Source of the DNA: Hirundichthys speculiger
Lineage: Eukaryota > Chordata > Actinopteri > Beloniformes > Exocoetidae
DNA length: 64,000 nucleotides
Assembly (NCBI GenBank): GCA_018398805.1
Contig: JAGFBZ010002379.1
Location: forward strand, 2,294,001 to 2,358,000
Reading direction: 5' to 3'
In this document: positions 48,612 to 60,202 of the stretch, piece by piece
How positions within the stretch are numbered: the stretch's first letter is position 1
Layout of the letters: each line of letters starts with the position of its first letter
Notes under the pieces: generated by a model
Database searches by the model: none
What the model saw: the letters and a program-made list of their open reading frames with translations, nothing else
Told to the model about the DNA's origin: nothing
Program-made: the position numbers and the translations under genes

Positions 48612-49119
48612 AGTCCAGTGGCAGCGTGCTTTACACCACTGCCTCCAATGCTTTCCATTACACTTGGTGATGTATAGCTGGGTGCAGCTGCTCGACCATG
48701 AAAACCCATTTCATGAAAGTCTCTGCGCATTGTAGTTGAGCTAATCTGAAGGCCACGAGAAGTTTGGAGATCTGTAATGACCGACTCTGCAGAAAGTTGG
48801 TGACCTCTTCACACTTCAGCATCCACTAACCACTTTGTGGTTGGCCAGTTGCTGTTGTTCCCAAAAACTTCCATTTCCTTATAATACAGCTGACAGTTGA
48901 CTGTGGAATATTTAGGAGCGAGGAAATTTAACGACTGGATTTGTTGCACAGGTGTCATCCTATCACAGTTCCACGCTGGAATTCACTGAGCTCCTGAGAG
49001 CGTAGAAACAGTCTGCATGCCTCAGTGCTTAATTTTATACACCTGTGGCCATGAAAGTGATTGGAAAACCTGATTCTGATCATTTGGATGGGTGAGCAAA
49101 TACTTTTGCCAATAGTGTA
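48612..49119 (-). mobile_element. truncated Tc1-like element, left TIR and N-terminal transposase only
   Basis: On the minus strand the element begins beside TA (49118-49119) with cactattggcaaaagtattt, a known fish Tc1-type terminus. The transposase start follows (RSQELSEFQRGTVIG near 48960-49000) and then 'HEMGFHGRAAAPSYTSPS' near 48700. Similarity ends at 48612 in the stretch equal to 'KARRHWT', before the first catalytic Asp. The DDE core and the other terminal repeat are missing. It is a different subfamily from the Tc1 copies at 12.9 and 32.2 kb. Confidence 0.85.
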
Positions 49120-49224
49120 TGTGCAGGCTGGTATTTTGTGTTGGGGAGCTTCCACGTAATATCCCTGAATATTAAAATGTATTGCCCTAATTACATACTT
49201 TGTAATAAATAACCCTCACCAGTC

Positions 49225-49248
49225 AAAAAAAAAAAAAAAAAAAAAAAA
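49225..49248 (+). repeat. poly-A tract
   Basis: About twenty-four A in a row, with no recognisable retroposon body upstream. Confidence 0.9.
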
Positions 49249-49400
49249 CGGTAGACACAATAAACAGGTGTTAAAACCTATGCATCCCCAACACCACCCT
49301 GACAACCTCTCAACCCATCTTTTAAAATAGAAATAGTTAAGAACAAGAGACTTGAAAGGCATGTATTTTGCAATCCCGAACCATACCCCCCTCCCCCCAG

Positions 49401-49427
49401 CACACACACACACACACACACACACAC
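49401..49427 (+). repeat. (CA)n microsatellite
   Basis: Thirteen CA units. Confidence 0.95.
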
Positions 49428-50248
49428 TTTTTGGTTTTTTTTAACGCCTAATCCCTAACCATGAGTGACATTAAAATCCAAAGGTAAAAGACTCCATGAC
49501 CAGGAACAGCAAGGCAATGAGAATTTTAGAAAACTTCTCCAGGTCCGAGGCTTGTCCTTGCCTTGGGTTAGGCACTTAAGCTTGACCCTGAAGAAGTGTT
49601 GGGCTTTATTTGCACTCTAAAATGCTACTAATGAGAAAAAAACTGCTAATTAAGATTTGATTTTCTGTTTTTCACTACTTTTTCTTCTCACCGCCTCCTT
49701 TCCTCCTCTTGCTTGTTGAGCCTTGTTGAGCCTGTGGGTGGGTGCCAGTGAGTGGGGAGTGGGGGAGTGTGTGTGTGAGTGTGTGTGTGTGGGGTGGGGT
49801 ACAATTGGGTCCATTAGGTACGTTAGGTACAATTTTTTTTTTTTAATTAATACCTTAATACTTAGGTTTTTATCATATATCAACCTATAAAATAATTTAT
49901 CTTTTTGCATGAATCCTGTTGAAAAGAAAATCTCATTTTTCATTCAAATAAAATTGAACATTGTGATGAATGAGTTCCCCGAAACTGAATGCTGGCCGGA
50001 TTCAGCCTCTCGACAGACTTGGACAGAAGCGGCGGGCGGCAGAGAGCTTGATCTCTCTTTATGCGCTTTTAATTACACGCGGCTGACTGGACTCCCATTC
50101 CCCAGAGAGCCGAGGTGAAGTGCTCGTAAGGACAGGAGAGGCATGGGGAAAGACAAAGACAGGAGGATCACAAGCACCTCTGGGGGTAATTCAGGAGACA
50201 CATTGACACATCTGATCATCCCACAGAATTTTGAGCACTTATTTAAAC

Positions 50249-50252
<4 letters not shown>

Positions 50253-50317
<65 letters not shown>
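50253..50317 (+). repeat. (AT)n microsatellite
   Basis: About thirty-two AT units. Unlike the tract at 34.3 kb, it has no flanking direct repeat. Confidence 0.95.
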
Positions 50318-50321
<4 letters not shown>

Positions 50322-50721
50322 TAACAAGCAAATCACTGTCAACAAACTCATATATCCTACATATTCCATTAAGAATTACCTCATGTAATGGTGCCAAGCT
50401 ATCCACATAAAGAGAAACTTGATGACTAATATTTTATTCTTGCCCTCGAACCTCAATCCATCACCGTTTTTTTCTTGGAAATCACTTGTCAAACAGGCAG
50501 TCAGTTCTGCTGGAAAATGTGAGAGGATAGACATGCAGGCTCAGTTATGACAGAATGGTCTGAAAGACAACAATTAGCTGTGGCAAGACACGGGATTAGA
50601 CTCAGGCTTGTGTGTGCTTGCTGCCAACAGACGTGTTGCACTACACATTAGACTGAACATACCCACTCATGCGCACATAATAACATACACAAATCCACAT
50701 AGATTCATGGTTAAGTCATAC

Positions 50722-50778
50722 TTTATTTATATAAGCCAATGTAACAAATTTGCCTCAGGAGTCTTTGCGGTCTAATCC
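50722..50778 (+). repeat. dispersed fish repeat core ('tttatttatataagccaat')
   Basis: The phrases ctttatttatataagccaat and aacaaatttgcctcaggag match a very common fish repeat that reads 'atttatatagcccaatatcacaaatttgcctcagagggc'. Only about 55 bp are recognisable. Confidence 0.55.
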
Positions 50779-52545
50779 TTTCACTGTTTTTCTCACACAT
50801 ATTACTCTATCAAATTCATCGACACACATTCCAACAGTTCAGAGTACGCCGAACATCTAAAGCCAAGGGAATAAGACTCTCTCACACAAAGAGACCTTTT
50901 ATATATCAAAGACCCTTCATTCACATGATTCTTGCCTCCCAGAATTATAAGTTACTGCAGAATGAGAGGTGTAACCTCCAGGCAGTGTCAAGGTGAACGA
51001 AACGTGTCGCTGCCTCCCTGGCGAGCTTTTCCTAGCTCTGGATCTCTCTCCTGTTAATGGCTGGAGCGTGGAGAGGTTACCTGAGCCAAGCCTGGCCAGA
51101 TGAGCCCAGAGGAGATGGTCAGACTGTAATCACAGGCAATCATCAGCTCTCTCACTGGATTTCTGATAGTCTGGACTGAACAGCATGATCCCAGACCTGT
51201 GATTGATGGTAAAAGGCGGCGTGAGACTGTGGGAAAAAGGGGGCTGGAGATGGAGATGGAGATTGCATTGGTTAACAACACAAGTACAAGAGTGAGATTG
51301 TCATGACGTTTAGTGCTTTAGTGTACTCTATGAAGTGTTAAGACACATAAATGTAACCAAACTTAATGCAAACATTGTAAAAAAAAAAAAAAAAAGGAAA
51401 CCTACTATTTCTTTTATTGCAGGACATTGCAGTGGTCTTATAATGTTAAAATATCAGTTTCATTTAAAGGACTACTTGTTCACTTGTCTTGCTCTTAAGG
51501 TCACCTGATGGCAAAAAAAAAAACCAAAAAAACACCAAAAGTAGCTAAAAGTTCTTCTGTGGTGCTTTACCGGTGTGTTCCAGGTTGTTGTTTTTTTGGA
51601 ACCAGTGGGAAAATATGCAATAAAATCTGTTTCTTAACAGCAAATCACAGAAAGAACCATGCACACTATAAATATTCATCATAAATATAAATATTCATCA
51701 AAACCCTGAGATTACAGTATGTTTGCTTCTTTAGTCATTGTTGATCACTGTAGTAGCACTGGGAGTGGAATAATGAGGGAGGGTTGGTGGGTTCATCAGC
51801 CCTGCTGCCTGATTCATGTACCCCAACTTCCAGTTGTAGCAGTACATCCCTCCTGCTTCACCCCAATTTCCAGTACAACTAGGAAATAGAAAAACTAGGT
51901 ACCGTGAATCTCTATAGTTTACAAAATTTACCAGTCAGTTTATGCCCTTAAACATTGCAGTCTGTAGCAAAGTGGTTGACCAACCAACTGGCCATCAGAT
52001 TTAAATGTTTAATACAGCTTGTAATATTATATATTAATGCTTGGCTAGCACTTATAAATGTCAGAGGAATTTGATGCCATCCATTGCCAGACTGAATTGT
52101 GGGCTCCGGTTGTCGAGTTGACTGCACTGGCTTGCAAAAGTTGGGAGATTTTCAACGCTTTAAATCTTCCAGCTTCCAGCCGTCAGCTAATTTGATTGCA
52201 GCTACACAGCTAGGGCTAGTCAATGAAACCGCACATGGAAGCGGGACTAAATCAAGGCACAGGGGTTATTTGTGTAGCGAGCAGGAACAAATTTGATTGG
52301 TTGTTTTTGGTATGATGAAGAAACGTCAATAACACCACCCCCGCACGTTGCCGCAACTCACCCGTGTGGATTCAGCATTTTCCAGCTTTGCACTCTACCC
52401 ACTTCTGAGGTACGGCAAATAATGATGTGATGATGATACAAAACCGAATGAATATAAAAATAGGTAGGCTGGGTGATTTTATTCTGATCTGGGTCTGTGA
52501 TGTCTCAGTGCTCCACAAATCTGAACTGCTCCGTGAATGAAAAAT
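50779..52545. other. unique sequence, no gene seen
   Basis: An A run lies at about 51379-51396. A short direct repeat (ataaatattcatca, twice) lies at about 51669-51702. Two related cccaacttccagt / ccccaatttccagt words flank 51820-51875. No gene was recognised. Confidence 0.5.
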
Positions 52546-52553
52546 GTTCAGAC

Positions 52554-53091
52554 TAGAGATGCACATGGTTAACCGTTTAACCGTTAACCGATAACAGTAA
52601 CTCTAACCGATTAATACTAACGGTCAATTTTGTTTTTAAAGCTACGTAATTCAATCAACTCATGGGGGCGTGTCGATAGGTGCAACAGGCCTCTGATTGG
52701 TCAACAAAACAGCACATATTCTAGTAATTCATGGAGGGAGATTGCGATGAATGTGGGTCTGGATACGGCCGAGACGATGAGGAAGTGGAAAAACGCAAGA
52801 GATAAGTTTAGTAAGTTTAGCTAGTTTGTGATTGTCGCTCTTGCATTGTGGCGTGGAATAACATAGCGGAGACCGCGCTAGTATAACTCAAAAGTGACGG
52901 CGGCATCTCTGCCACAAGCTGAAGGCGACACATTGCCGCGAGAGTATACATGGGTAAGAGTCCGCATGCGTCCACGACAACGCGCGCAACATCACGGCAG
53001 CCAAAGCTCCCGGACTTATCGATTAACGGTTATCAATCGATAAGGGCGTCGCTTAACGGTCATAAAAAAAAATTCAAAATGTGCATTCCTA
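52554..53091. mobile_element. hAT-type MITE (538 bp) with perfect 8-bp target duplication
   Basis: The left end tagagatgcacat and the right end, read inward, taggaatgcacat form 13-bp inverted repeats with two mismatches. The word gttcagac is repeated exactly outside both ends (52546-52553 and 53092-53099). Subterminal words ggttaaccgtttaaccg and atcgattaacggttatc are typical of this hAT group. A 64-codon open frame inside (52630-52824) shows no transposase motif, so I read the element as non-autonomous. Confidence 0.88.
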
Positions 53092-53099
53092 GTTCAGAC

Positions 53100-55024
53100 A
53101 TAAACCACAAACAAAGAGACAGGATTGTGTTATGTTGCTGTTTTTCAGCTGATAGCGCCTCCCACTGCACAAATAAAAGTTGTTTTTGCTTTTTTTTTTC
53201 CCCATAGTATGTCCCCTTAAGAAATTATATATCAGTCGTGTTATTGTACAACTGCTCCAATGACACATTAGTAGAAGATACAGTGTATATATAAACCAGC
53301 AGATGCTGGTGTAAATAATATGTCTGAAAAGCTGACTTTATGCTCAATCCTGCAAGCAGCTTGACCTTCTGTGGAGCTGCCACCCTCTACTCTGTGTGAA
53401 AGGAAAAAAAAAAACTTCCCTGCAGTTTGACATGGTGGACCCTGGCGCTGTGACTTTTTGACCCTCTGGGCTAAATCTAATGGAAGTTCTGCTTTTTCCA
53501 GCTCGCCTGTCTCTCTTCATCAACACGCAGCGACCCCCACATGGCCTGCAGCACTGACACTAATATGGAGCACAGAGTGGTGCTCATTTATTTTTACAGG
53601 CGAGCTTGCTGGTGCCACTCAAAGAGAACACGTGCACATCCCAAAAACCAGGAGTCTGATTTAGTGGCCCGATAGGCAAAAAAGAAAGAAAAACATGCTT
53701 TTTTGGCCACATGCATGTCAGCCCTGTCGATGAAGCTGTAAACTTGAACATTGTGGCGTGTCGGGACAGTGTGTGAGAGAAATATTCTGGATTGCCGGTC
53801 TCTCCAACCCCTCAGCTCTGTGTGCTCTGCGGCTGAGTCTGGTTGTCTGCTTTCTTCTGTGGCCTTTCATCACGTTCACTCCCTGCTTTGGCATGACTGC
53901 TTGTATAGCGTCTGTGTGTGTGTATGAATGTGTGTCTGAATATGACACACCAGAACTTTAATGCCATCTTGTGGCAGAATGCTGTAACCCTTTTCCAGAG
54001 GTCAATGAGATCACAACTGAGATCAAGCATAAATATTAAAATATATGGAAAAACAGTGTGCAGTTTATGTGTGTTTGGCAGCTCATTAATATTAGTCTGT
54101 ATTAATGTTGCAGGATTTTTTTAAAGTCAATAAATAAGCACTAATTCCTCTCCAGACTCATGCACCTCCAGTTGTCTTACATTTGCATATAAATTGCTAT
54201 AAATGTGATGTAGCTGCTGCTTTTCTTAACTCCCACTTGTATCATTTTTTTTTTTTACTCTTGAGATGCGGTTGAGCTGTCAGAAAATCCTTTGATACAT
54301 TAAAAATCCCTGCAGGTGTGCATAGATTTCTGGTCTGATATTTTGCGATCTCCTCCCCAGTATGTCTGTGAAACTCCTCCAGCGCGTCCGTGTCTGGTAC
54401 TGCTGCTAACAGCGAGAGATGTTCTGTAAAATAGTGAGCCGAAAAATGCTGTAAATGTCACGGTTTCATTTCAAACTGTAGTATCATATCAGAATAAACA
54501 GGGATAGTTTAGCTATATTGCAACATAGTCAAACAGTTTCCAACCTTTTCATCAGCATCATTTAATCCCACATGATAAAAGGCACCGTAGATTCAGCCAC
54601 TCTTCCTTGTTCTTGCTTTCCTGTCTTTTCCTCGTCGGTGATCAGAGCTGAAGAAAGTGCTCTTGTTCTGAGTTAATTTGTGTCTGCTGGTTGATTGTTT
54701 GCCTCAGGAGGAACAAGGATGGTGCTAAAAGTAATTGAATGGCCTATTTACATTCTGCTAATTGATTTTGAGGGTTTTGATTAGTTCTCTTCTTTTTTTG
54801 TGATCTTGTGTGTGGGGCTCGGGTATTGCTGGTGTTGTAGGGATGTAAATCTGTTGACTCAGGGAGTTGTTTTTCCTACGGGGACAAAAACATGTCAACA
54901 AAGCAGACGTCCTTCAATTTTAATATGAAGGGATAATTTGTGGTTAGTTTTAGGTTAGTGTTAGGCAAGTAGTAGTTATGGTTAATGCTGCGATGAATAT
55001 CCAAGAAATTGATGTAGGAAGACT
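53100..55024. other. unique sequence, no gene seen
   Basis: No gene recognised. Open frames near 53718-54124 are short and motif-free. Small T runs lie near 54246. Confidence 0.5.
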
Positions 55025-55818
55025 GTTAGTGCGTTTACATGGGATGTTTAATTCCTCTTTAATTCAGAATTAAAATTAAATCCGATTTAAAATGATTAAA
55101 AAGTACCATGTAAACACCTAATTCCGAATCAGAATGTCCATTCTGAATTAAACTTAATTCCGAAGTAAGTGTCTGGTTTATTCTGATTTTAAATTGGAAT
55201 AGAATAATTCCGTGGTCATGTATACACTCATTCTGCTTTAAATTAATTCTGGTCATGCTCGTTCCCTTGCCTGTCTGTCGGGATGACGCTTATATTCCTC
55301 GCTGGGCTTGTTTTTGAAACAAAGTTTCAAGATGGCAGCACGCAGTAAACGGTGGTCAAGAGCTGAGATGATTTATTCAATAAATAGCTTGGAGGAACTG
55401 GAAATAATTAAAAGAAAAGATGGCAGGAAACATAAAATTGTGAGCAACAAAAAGTTGTAGCAGCTAGGTTATGATGTTGTCGTGCTGCTGCTTCAAAAAT
55501 AAAATCAAAACAAATCCAAAAAGGATGCTAAAAAGGATGCTAATATGTAGTCCTCCATGTTGTTGCTAATCGAGTAAGTTTGTTTGCTACCGGTAGACGT
55601 AAATACGTAAAGACGTCTGCCTCCCTATCCAATCAGAACTCTTCCCAACCCCCAGACCTTAAGCGGAATTGGATAAAGCCGAACAAACGTGTTTTCCATG
55701 TAAACCTCAATTCGGAATTACTATTTCCATGTAAACTCAAAGGAAAATAGTTTTATTCAGAACTATTTAATTCGGAATAATTCATTCAGAATTAAAAAAC
55801 ATCATGTAACCGTGGCCT
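55025..55818. mobile_element. PIF/Harbinger-like MITE with long imperfect inverted ends
   Basis: The left end gcgtttacatgggatgttta and the right end, read inward, cggttacatgatgttttt are related, and repeated aattcggaatt and ccatgtaaac words fill both subterminal regions. Such arrays are typical of Harbinger-type fish MITEs. The middle carries a small SANT-like reading frame. A clean 3-bp target duplication was not found, so the outer limits are approximate. Confidence 0.6.
55332..55460 (+). pseudogene. Myb/SANT-like fragment of a Harbinger accessory gene
   Basis: The frame starts MAARSKRWSRAEMIYSINSL and continues ELEIIKRKDGRKHKIVSN before a stop after 42 codons. The 'RWSRAE' opening and the later K/R-rich stretch resemble the trihelix (Myb/SANT-like) DNA-binding proteins carried by Harbinger elements. 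Further weak matches (QLGYD, KSKKDAKK) follow beyond the stop. Helix 3 is damaged. The assignment rests on a short stretch within a Harbinger-like MITE. Confidence 0.45.
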
Positions 55819-55957
55819 GTGTGTGTGAGGCAGATGGAGAGCACGTCCCAAAGATGCATAAATAAATCGTTCAGCAACAAAAATATACAAAATACTTCAT
55901 AATGAAGGAGATTGAAAAGTGTCGCTCGAGTGATTGATGCTGATTCCATTGCTTAAT

Positions 55958-56156
55958 CCATGTATCCGTCCATCTGATATCTGATCACGGGGGTCTGCTG
56001 GAGCCTGTCTCAGGTCACATCCACTTGTGCTCACACTCACTCCAATGGGTCATTTAGAATCACCAATTAGTCTATCGTGCATCATTTTTGGACTGTGGGT
56101 GGAAAGCAGAGTACCACAGAAAAAAACCAAACCCATGCAGGCACCGGGAGAACATT
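55958..56156 (-). mobile_element. L2-type LINE 3' region, minus strand
   Basis: The + strand reads gtatccgtccatctgatatc, gggggtctgctggagcctgt, tttagaatcaccaattagtc and tttttggactgtgggtggaa, then ggcaccgggagaacatt. This is the reverse complement of the standard fish L2-type 3' region and longer than the other tails here. The interior is shortened: the 'tccagggtgtacccc' block is missing. No target duplication was found. Confidence 0.8.
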
Positions 56157-58208
56157 CAGCCAGGAAGCTTCTATTTGTGGAGCAACAGGGCATATCTATC
56201 GTGAATTTTCTTACATTTTGCAGCTTTAATTAAAAAGTATAAACCATCATACTATGTATGCTGATTTTCACTCTGAGGCAGGTCAGGAACAGCAGTGCTC
56301 AGGTGATCTTTGATGGTTGGCTGTAATGCATATTTTACTCTGCTTTCTCTATGACTGATGTGTTTTTTTGCTTACATGTACAGCCCTTTTTTTGATAATG
56401 AGCATCCTTGTGCTTCTCATCTTTATTTTTCTGCATCAAAATACAAATATTTGCCTCAGGGTTATACTTTTTTTTTATGGAGGACGTGGAGCTTTTCACT
56501 TGCTGTGATTTAAAAACTGGAGCATGGCTGTTTTCAGAGTGGTTCAATATACGGCATCAGACTCATTCAGTCACTCATATTAAGTCACTCCTGTGTATAT
56601 ATTAGTATATACACAGGAAATGTGCTCTCTGTGCACTTTAACAAAGAATGCTGACCACATTTCCTGAGTCTTTCTTGATCTGTATGTGTATACGCTCCTA
56701 AAACTGCCTGTTTACATATGTAGGTCTCACAGCACATCCTTGAGATTCTCTTTCAGCATTTATTGTAGTTTCATGTCTGCGTGTGTTTACATGAAGCGTT
56801 TCAGTATACTTCCTTCCCTAAACCTTGTGATGGCAGGTCCAAACAGGGCGCAGCTCAGCTGCAATATTGGTTTATTCAAGAGATGCGGAGACTGGCCAAG
56901 GTGTTGCTGACCTGATTGGACAAAGATACACTGCAAGTATCCAGATTTAATGTTACAGAAGAATATACAGAGCAAAAACTGAGCTTGAGCTTCCAACGTC
57001 TGGGTGCGGGTCATCTCAAGCTATCTAAAGCTATTTCCATTGCTTTGTGTGCCGGTAAGATCTGTTTCCTATTTGCCACCGTGTCACTGTCTGTTCCCCA
57101 TCACCCTAATCCTTGGAAGAGTGGTGTATATTATTTTGTTGTGTCAAAAAAAAACTGTCCTGGTAAGCCCTGTCCTGGAGGTTGGATCGGGGACGAGGGA
57201 AAAAAGTCGCTCTGGTGGCCTCTCCAAGCCCATGTCTGTCCTCCTCTGCCCTTCCATTCCTCTTTCTGTCTCCCATTTCTCCTTCCCTTTCTCCCATGAC
57301 CTCAGGGAGTCCTCAGGAGGAGCAGCGTTCCAAAACGGGATGATTTTTTTCTTCTTCTTCTTCTTTCCGTCCACTTCTTTGGTTGTTTTTGCCTTCTTTT
57401 GAATTAACATTGAAAAACCCCAAACCTCACTGCAGAGTGACTCATTCAAATAATTGTTGCTTTTAGCTGTATCAGGTTACTTTTCTCCGTCTCTATTTTC
57501 GCTTTTTTTTCCCCCATTCTCCCAGTACAGTGTGGTATCTGGGCCACTTCTGAATCGGGCCTTTTGAGTGAAAAGACGGGGGGGAAAAAAAGAAAAAAAA
57601 AAAGAGAGAGTGACATCAGAAAGGGATCTAAAACCTGAGCAGCCCTGTAATTTTCTGCTCTGTCTCTATGATTGCTTGTATGACCATTACAGACATAATG
57701 TCCTGCTTCTTGCAGCTAACTTGGTCACTTTGTGTGTGCAAACATGAGTAAACATGTCTTTTCTTGGCCTTCCTCTCTTTTTTCTTTTCTTTTTTTTAAT
57801 TTTTTTTGAGTATTTTTGACCTACTTAGGTGTGTCTTGGTGCAGCTCAGTACTGTTGACAACTGCAGGAGACACCTTTTAAAGAAGCGTGCCAGCCTTTC
57901 AATAACTAAGTAACAGTGACAACAAAGAGATGCTTTATGTGTGTGGGAGTGTGTTGAAAAGACAGCAAGAACAAAAGAAATGAGTTGGGGAATGAAAGGG
58001 GACTGCACAAACACAAGAATGCCAGACAGGCTTGAAACAAGACAAGAAATCTGAGACTTCTTGAGACATTGTTTTTTTTTTTTTTTTCTTTTAGAGTAGA
58101 AGGGGGGTAAAAGAGAAAAACATGGAAAGCAAAGGACAAGGTCCCTCCCTTGCTCTAAAGAGAGCTGGACCATCCTATAGCTCTCTCGTCTCCACTCCAC
58201 CCTCCACT
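56157..58208. other. unique sequence, pyrimidine-rich toward the right, no gene proven
   Basis: A hairpin lies at 56589-56618. From about 57200 the sequence becomes CT-rich with ttcttcttcttctt runs. A donor-like gtaagatct occurs near 57056. No coding exon can be supported. Confidence 0.4.
56589..56618. repeat. perfect 13-bp inverted repeat
   Basis: tcctgtgtatata (56589-56601) pairs with tatatacacagga (56606-56618) around the loop ttag. The isolated location and the short loop suggest a cruciform-capable site or a remnant of a palindromic MITE. Confidence 0.9.
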
Positions 58209-58249
58209 TCCTCCTCCTCCTCCTCCTCCTCCTCCTCCTCCTCCTCCTC
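58209..58249 (+). repeat. (TCC)n microsatellite
   Basis: About thirteen TCC units. A CT-rich strand of this kind is common near vertebrate promoters and directly precedes the candidate exon at 58260. Confidence 0.95.
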
Positions 58250-58259
58250 TCCACGTCCC

Positions 58260-58443
58260 ATGTGAGCAGCAGCCCGATGACTGGCCCTCTCTGTGTCTCC
58301 GCTCTGCTTACGCTTTGCTGCGCTCCGGCACTCAGGCATTGTTCTCCACTGTACACTACTTGTTGCTCCCATTCCTCCAGCAGTCAGCCTGCGTCAGCTC
58401 ATGCTGTAAGACTGACTGGAAAAGACTTTGGCAGAGCCTCGCG
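58260..58443 (+). other. candidate first exon with strong splice donor
   Basis: The stretch is GC-richer than its surroundings, lies directly after a TCC tract and ends in ctcgcg|gtgagtactgg, a good vertebrate 5' splice site (intron from 58444). An open frame from the ATG at 58277 starts MTGPLCVSALLTLCCAPALR, which has a signal-peptide-like hydrophobic core, and stays open to the donor. I do not recognise the protein and no partner exon is certain, so it may be a 5' untranslated exon or not an exon at all. Confidence 0.3.
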
Positions 58444-59963
58444 GTGAGTACTGGCATTTTTCATTTCAGGGCTTTTGTCAGGAGAAAAGAATCGTGTCAT
58501 TCATTTGTTTGCTCTGCTGGGTTTGGTGGATGCTGAGGCGGTCTGTGCAGCAGCAGATTCTCTTGAAAGAGACGCTGAAGTTGCCGTTGAGTGAGAAGGG
58601 TATAGATGGACTTCTGTGTTGACCGCTCTAAGAAACTGTGAGAAACTTTCTCGCTCCTCTTGTTTCAGGCTGAAGAGCTCCTTTTTTTTGCTGACTCACT
58701 CTATTAACTTAATTCATATGGCTCCATGCTGTGTGGGTGTGTGCAGTCTGCAGTACATGTGTTTGTCATTGTGTACAATCTCTGGAGTAATTCTCAACAG
58801 TTATGTGTTTGTGCTCGTCCATCTTTGTGCATATGTCGTGCAAAATGAAATTCATTATTTCATGTAAAAGTAAGCCAAGAGAAACAGGGATGTTGGACTA
58901 CACGCTACTCTGCACACTTTCAAGTCCTCATTGATTTTTATTTTTTCCGCTCGTCTCACAAAACAAGAGCAACAGCCTCATGCCTAAACAAGACTTCTTA
59001 TATTCAAAGGCCATTTAATTATCAACAGTAAATCTCTCGGAAGGTGGTGTTTATTGATTTGCTTTATCGTCACATACATGTGCATGTACAATAGGGCCTT
59101 GTCATCCAGAGGGACTCCATTGTGTGGAGCACATCATTGTTTGCGTGTATGTGTCCCAAAGGTCTCGGACAATGAAGTCTGTCACCGAGAGAGACGTGGA
59201 TTTCTGTCTTTCTCTTCTTCCGTCTGTCCAGTTCCTCCCCTCCACATCTGGATCTCCCCACCAGCTGACAAGGAACAACGGAGCGGATGGAGGGAGGTGT
59301 GGATGTGGAGCTGGAGAGGAGAAGGATTGGAGGGAAGGGTAGAAATTTGAGGAAGGGGAGCTCCCTCGGTCCAAAGTTCCTGTGGTGGACTTCCCCACTG
59401 TGCAGAAGAGGAAACTCACAATGTCATTGAGATTGCACACTTTAGGAGAGGAAACACAAGTGCTGCACTTACAGGAAGCTCCCACCCCTCCTCCTCCTCC
59501 TCCTGCGCAGATGTTAGCAAGACGTCATTAAGCTCAGTTGTGTGCATGTATAAGGCGCATGCATCGTTAAGTCTGGATGAATGTCTAAAAATCTGTAGTT
59601 GCACCTCCAGAAACACACACAAGAGACTGAGAGGATGTTATTAAAGCCACGGAGCTGACATCTGTTAGCTCAGCGAAGAAAAGAAAAAAGAAAGAAAAAG
59701 AATGCTTTGGCCACAGTATGTGTCAAGTTTTTTTGAATTGGAATTTTTGAACAAGGCCTCAGCTGTCAGTCCAAGTCCCGTTCTCTGTCAGTCTCTTTGC
59801 TCTGCTGCCTTTCCGGCTCATGGGTCCGTTGCTGGGCTCTGATGAGCCTCCCTCCTCGACCCACGATGAAAAGATCCTCCACAAAAAAAAAAAAAAACGC
59901 ATTTGGCCTGCTTTGGATTAATAAATCAATTTTGTTCATTACCCCATTTCTATTTTCTGACAG
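58444..59963. other. possible intron sequence, no gene seen
   Basis: Follows the candidate donor at 58443. It contains CT-rich and GGA-rich runs (59225-59345) and a CTC tract at 59488-59504. The stretch ends in a pyrimidine tract and ctgacag at 59957-59963, a fair 3' splice site. Confidence 0.35.
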
Positions 59964-60135
59964 ATGTGGCTGCGCGCGCCGACTGCCACAACAGTGCTCT
60001 GCCAGTATTGGACCAGCGCTTGTGCGCCTATTTATTCATACCGGAGCATTACCAAACGCCATGGCAACGGTTGTACATTGACTCTGCTGACATGAAGGAG
60101 CGAACAAGGCTTTGTGGATGCATATTCCAGTTCTA
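59964..60135 (+). other. candidate exon or regulatory block after an acceptor site
   Basis: A splice-acceptor-like tttctattttctgacag is followed by GC-rich, CpG-containing sequence that starts atgtggctgcgcgcgccgac. Open frames here are short (a 43-codon frame starts at the ATG) and unrecognised. The block also contains an X-box-like site at 60054. It could be an exon, or a regulatory element by chance beside a splice-like site. Confidence 0.2.
60054..60068 (+). promoter_or_regulatory. RFX X-box-like half site
   Basis: aacgccatggcaac has the second RFX half ggcaac intact and a degraded first half (consensus GTNRCC). The core gccatggcaacgg is nearly repeated at 63855. Confidence 0.3.
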
Positions 60136-60202
60136 AAAAGGGACGAATGTCCTCCTTCGATGTGCTTTAGACGTTATTTTGGAGCTCATATGGTCTGCAG
60201 AG

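Larger units (their letters stand above)
49120..50721. other. unique sequence with simple repeats, no gene seen
   Basis: Contains an A run (49225-49248), a CA tract (49401-49427), GT-rich tracts (49767-49793) and an AT tract (50253-50317). The interval 49980-50160 is richer in GC, but no exon can be supported. Confidence 0.5.

Noticed and set aside
57796..58372. Long minus strand open frame (about 186 codons) rich in Arg, Lys and Phe
   Set aside because: It is created by translating the TCC tract and T/C-rich sequence; it has no domain and low-complexity runs.
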